DNA from: Haemophilus haemolyticus_L
GTDB lineage: Bacteria; Pseudomonadota; Gammaproteobacteria; Enterobacterales; Pasteurellaceae
DNA: 64,000 bases
Direction: 5' to 3'
Assembly: GCF_003490595.1 (NCBI RefSeq)
Contig: NZ_QQGY01000006.1
Coordinates: 1 to 64,000 of the forward strand
A program made the position numbers and the translations under genes. Each line of letters opens with the position of its first letter. Positions within the stretch are counted from its first letter, which is position 1. The notes below the pieces were generated by a model, which did not search any database, had not been told where the DNA came from, and worked only from the letters and a program-made list of their open reading frames with translations. This document shows positions 63,789 to 64,000 of the stretch, piece after piece.

Positions 63789-64000
63789 TTATGCGTTTTC
63801 ATCCTTATGCTGAATTTCTTTTATTACATCGCCAATTAATCGACCAAAATCAACGGCATTTTTAGAAGTAATAACAGGCTGTCCCGTTTCTTGTTCTAGC
63901 GTCTCTTTCGCAATTTTTGCAACATTGCCTCCCCTTTTAGCGACTCTTTTATTTTCTTCAAAACCTTGAGGATTTGATGTATTAGCAATATCTTTGGTAG
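63789..64000 (-). CDS. DinD-like damage-inducible protein, C-terminal part (partial)
   Basis: Seventy codons run off the right edge. The visible C-terminus includes VAKRGGNVAKIAKETLEQET followed by GQPVITSKNAVDF and ends EIQHKDENA. The RRGG-x-VA-x-x-A-(R/K)-x-x-LE pattern resembles the C-terminal part of DinD/BRO-type proteins. Function of DinD is poorly defined; in E. coli it is SOS-induced. The promoter, and hence any LexA box, is outside the window. Confidence 0.65.
   Translation of the reverse strand, partial: TKDIANTSNPQGFEENKRVAKRGGNVAKIAKETLEQETGQPVITSKNAVDFGRLIGDVIKEIQHKDENA

Overview
The window looks like chromosomal DNA from Haemophilus, most likely H. influenzae or the closely related H. 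haemolyticus. The evidence is the AT-rich composition, many copies of the Haemophilus uptake signal core AAGTGCGGT/ACCGCACTT (several as head-to-head pairs forming hairpins), and gene content and gene neighbourhoods typical of H. influenzae. Two parts look accessory: a complete hydrogenase-2 (hyb) structural cluster and a large trimeric autotransporter adhesin of the Hia type.

Layout. 1-153 is the end of an IS3-like element. 175-7777 (minus) is the glycogen operon malQ-glgB-glgX-glgC, followed by the IS element. 7839-10027 (minus) holds a YcgN-like protein and glnS. 10331-13828 carries an RND-type outer-membrane efflux lipoprotein, a histidine phosphatase and pepT. 14125-18068 is the spermidine/putrescine importer potABCD. 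18175-22291 holds folE, moeA, moeB, a YciU-like DNA-mimic protein and a LysO-like exporter. 22472-26979 is a periplasmic methionine-oxidation repair locus: a TlpA-like thioredoxin, CcdA, MsrAB, an ECF sigma factor, an unlisted 57-residue zinc-binding anti-sigma candidate and a secreted peptide that is about 29% methionine. 27272-27925 is a vapBC toxin-antitoxin pair. 28008-33753 holds rng, putP, cmoB, cdd and a Dps-like ferritin. 34011-39117 is trpE-trpG-(tautomerase)-trpD-trpC(F) with a TrpR-type operator. 39329-45844 is hybOABCDE plus a hypC/hybG chaperone gene behind an FNR-like box. 46155-47713 is hipBA behind four evenly spaced operators. 47796-52574 (minus) is holC, a lipoprotein, yqfB, an AT-rich membrane protein and valS. 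52809-56867 holds fumC, a secreted protein, a PHP-domain phosphatase and pyrD. 57061-61107 is the Hia-like adhesin, with 18 CAA/TTG repeats in its promoter. 61319-63589 is metE behind two MetJ boxes. The right edge holds the C-terminus of a DinD-like protein.

How the parts work together. In the best candidate for a coherent and under-described system, two oppositely oriented genes, msrAB (heading a msrAB-ccdA-thioredoxin operon) and the Met-rich peptide gene, share the same promoter signature: TGTAAGAAAT, 12 bases, CGTCTAA. An ECF sigma/anti-sigma pair lies between them. This fits a hypochlorite/oxidant-induced periplasmic circuit in which the Met-rich peptide is a sacrificial oxidant sink recycled by MsrAB through the thioredoxin and CcdA. 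Other control features read directly from sequence are the (CAA)18 tract beside the adhesin -10 box, the 28-bp-periodic hip operators, the cluster of hairpins between hybD and hybE, and a decamer repeat running through the pepT stop codon.
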